From Clostridia bacterium (GTDB lineage Bacteria; Bacillota; Clostridia; Christensenellales; CALWSW01): a stretch of DNA of 13,497 nucleotides. The DNA lies in assembly GCA_019421925.1 (NCBI GenBank), contig JAHZEH010000006.1, forward strand, positions 10,151 through 23,647, read 5' to 3'. The position numbers and the translations under genes were made by a program. This document shows, piece by piece, positions 12,631 to 13,497 of this stretch. Each line of letters opens with the position of its first letter. Positions within the stretch are counted from its first letter, which is position 1. The notes under the pieces were generated by a model. The model was not told where the DNA came from, did not search any database, and was given only the letters and a program-made list of their open reading frames with translations.

Positions 12631-13497
12631 TTACGCCATATCTTCGGGTTTGAAAACCTCGTCAAATTTCTCCGCTGTCAGGAACCCCAGGGCCACGCAG
12701 GCCTCCTTGAGAGAGATGTTCTCCTTGTGGGCCTTCTTGACGGTCTTGGCCGCGTTGTCATAGCCGATATAGGGGTTGAGGGCGGTGACGAGCATGAGGG
12801 AGTTATACAGGTTGTGCCTCATCTTCTCCCGGTCGGCCTTGATGCCCACGGCGCAGTTCCTGTTGAAGGAGTTGATGCCGTCGGCAAGGAGCCTTGCGGA
12901 CTGGAGGAAGTTGTAGATGCACACGGGCATAAACACGTTGAGTTCGAAGTTGCCCTGGGAGGCGGCCATGGAGACGGCCACATCGTTGGCCATGACCTGG
13001 ACGGCCACCATGGTCAGCGACTCGCACTGGGTGGGATTGACCTTGCCCGGCATGATGGAACTGCCCGGTTCGTTCTCGGGGATGAGAATCTCGCCCAGGC
13101 CGCAGCGGGGGCCGCTGGCCAGCCAGCGGACGTCGTTGGCGATCTTCATCATGTTTGCCGCAAGGCCCTTTAAGGCCCCGTGGGCGAATACCAGCTCGTC
13201 CTTGCTGGTCAGGGAATGGAATTTGTTGGCCGCGGTCTTGAAATCCTTGCCGGTCAGCTCGGATACCGCTTTGGCCACCTCTACGTCAAATCCCTTGGGC
13301 GCGTTTAAGCCGGTGCCCACGGCGGTGCCGCCAAGAGCCAGCTCGCGCAGGCCCGAAAGGCTCATCACCAGCATCTCTCTGGACTTCTCCAGCATGTTTT
13401 TCCAGCCGCTGATCTCCTGGGAGAATGTGATCGGAGTGGCATCCTGAAGATGGGTGCGCCCGGTCTTGATGATTCCCTCGTTTTCTTTCATCAGACG
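12631..13497 (-). CDS. fumC: Fumarate hydratase class II, C-terminal 288 residues (5' end outside window)
   Basis: The frame is open to the window edge, so the first 170 or so residues of a roughly 460-residue enzyme are missing. Visible active-site parts, numbered from the ATG codon at 13491: KTGRTHLQDATP (9-20) with the catalytic-region H14, GTAVGTGLNAP (55-65), and the superfamily signature GSSIMPGKVNP (143-153) with the catalytic serine loop. The following TQCESLTMV (154-162) is the fumarase form and argues against aspartase or argininosuccinate lyase. The enzyme interconverts malate and fumarate without an iron-sulfur cluster. It is the first gene seen in the operon, 13 nt before hdrB, and would supply fumarate to the reductase encoded downstream. 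The operon promoter lies beyond the right edge or in the missing part. Confidence 0.93.
   Translation of the reverse strand, partial: RLMKENEGIIKTGRTHLQDATPITFSQEISGWKNMLEKSREMLVMSLSGLRELALGGTAVGTGLNAPKGFDVEVAKAVSELTGKDFKTAANKFHSLTSKDELVFAHGALKGLAANMMKIANDVRWLASGPRCGLGEILIPENEPGSSIMPGKVNPTQCESLTMVAVQVMANDVAVSMAASQGNFELNVFMPVCIYNFLQSARLLADGINSFNRNCAVGIKADREKMRHNLYNSLMLVTALNPYIGYDNAAKTVKKAHKENISLKEACVALGFLTAEKFDEVFKPEDMA

Noticed and set aside
12631..13497. Aspartate ammonia-lyase instead of fumarase.
   Set aside because: The residues after the shared GSSIMPGKVNP signature (TQCESLTMV) are the fumarase type.

Overview
The window looks like chromosomal DNA from a GC-rich, strictly anaerobic member of the Firmicutes, most like a gut Oscillospiraceae-type clostridium. 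This placement is inferred from codon use, AGGAGG-type ribosome binding sites, a lipobox lipoprotein and gene content; no rRNA or other marker is present to fix the taxon. Nearly all of the right three quarters is one long minus-strand operon for NADH- and fumarate-linked electron transfer.

Layout. Positions 1-210 hold no confident gene but carry five DnaA boxes in about 100 bp. Four of them are arranged as two large inverted repeats, and the second repeat doubles as a bidirectional terminator. Positions 211-1638 (minus) encode a secreted M28-family zinc peptidase lipoprotein. A divergent promoter region at 1639-1816 separates it from a plus-strand pair of flavodoxin-fold genes (1817-3000) that overlap by an ATGA. 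Positions 3001-3185 hold a long hairpin, two GC-rich palindromes and the intrinsic terminator of the minus-strand operon.

From 13497 down to 3186 the minus-strand operon reads, in transcription order: fumarase class II (5' end outside the window), hdrB, hdrC, a 339-bp gap filled with palindromes, hdrA, flxD (mvhD-like), flxC, flxB, flxA, a fumarate-reductase-type iron-sulfur subunit, its flavoprotein subunit, and a small three-helix PQ-loop-like membrane protein. Apart from the one palindromic gap, adjacent genes overlap by up to 13 nt or lie within 21 nt, so they are almost certainly co-transcribed and translationally coupled.

How the genes may work together. FlxABCD-HdrABC is a known class of cytoplasmic complex that takes electrons from NADH through FlxA and bifurcates them at the HdrA flavin to ferredoxin and, through HdrC/HdrB, to a higher-potential acceptor. 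Here that module is in one operon with fumarase and a soluble-looking fumarate reductase. The flavoprotein lacks the covalent-FAD histidine, the iron-sulfur subunit has two complete four-cysteine cubane motifs, and no quinone-binding heme b anchor is encoded. My inference is a quinone-independent, possibly electron-bifurcating NADH:fumarate/ferredoxin oxidoreductase fed by malate through fumarase: a bacterial split-gene counterpart of the methanogen thiol:fumarate reductase, whose TfrB subunit fuses FrdB-like and HdrB-like parts. The gene order and motifs are visible; the coupling is a hypothesis.
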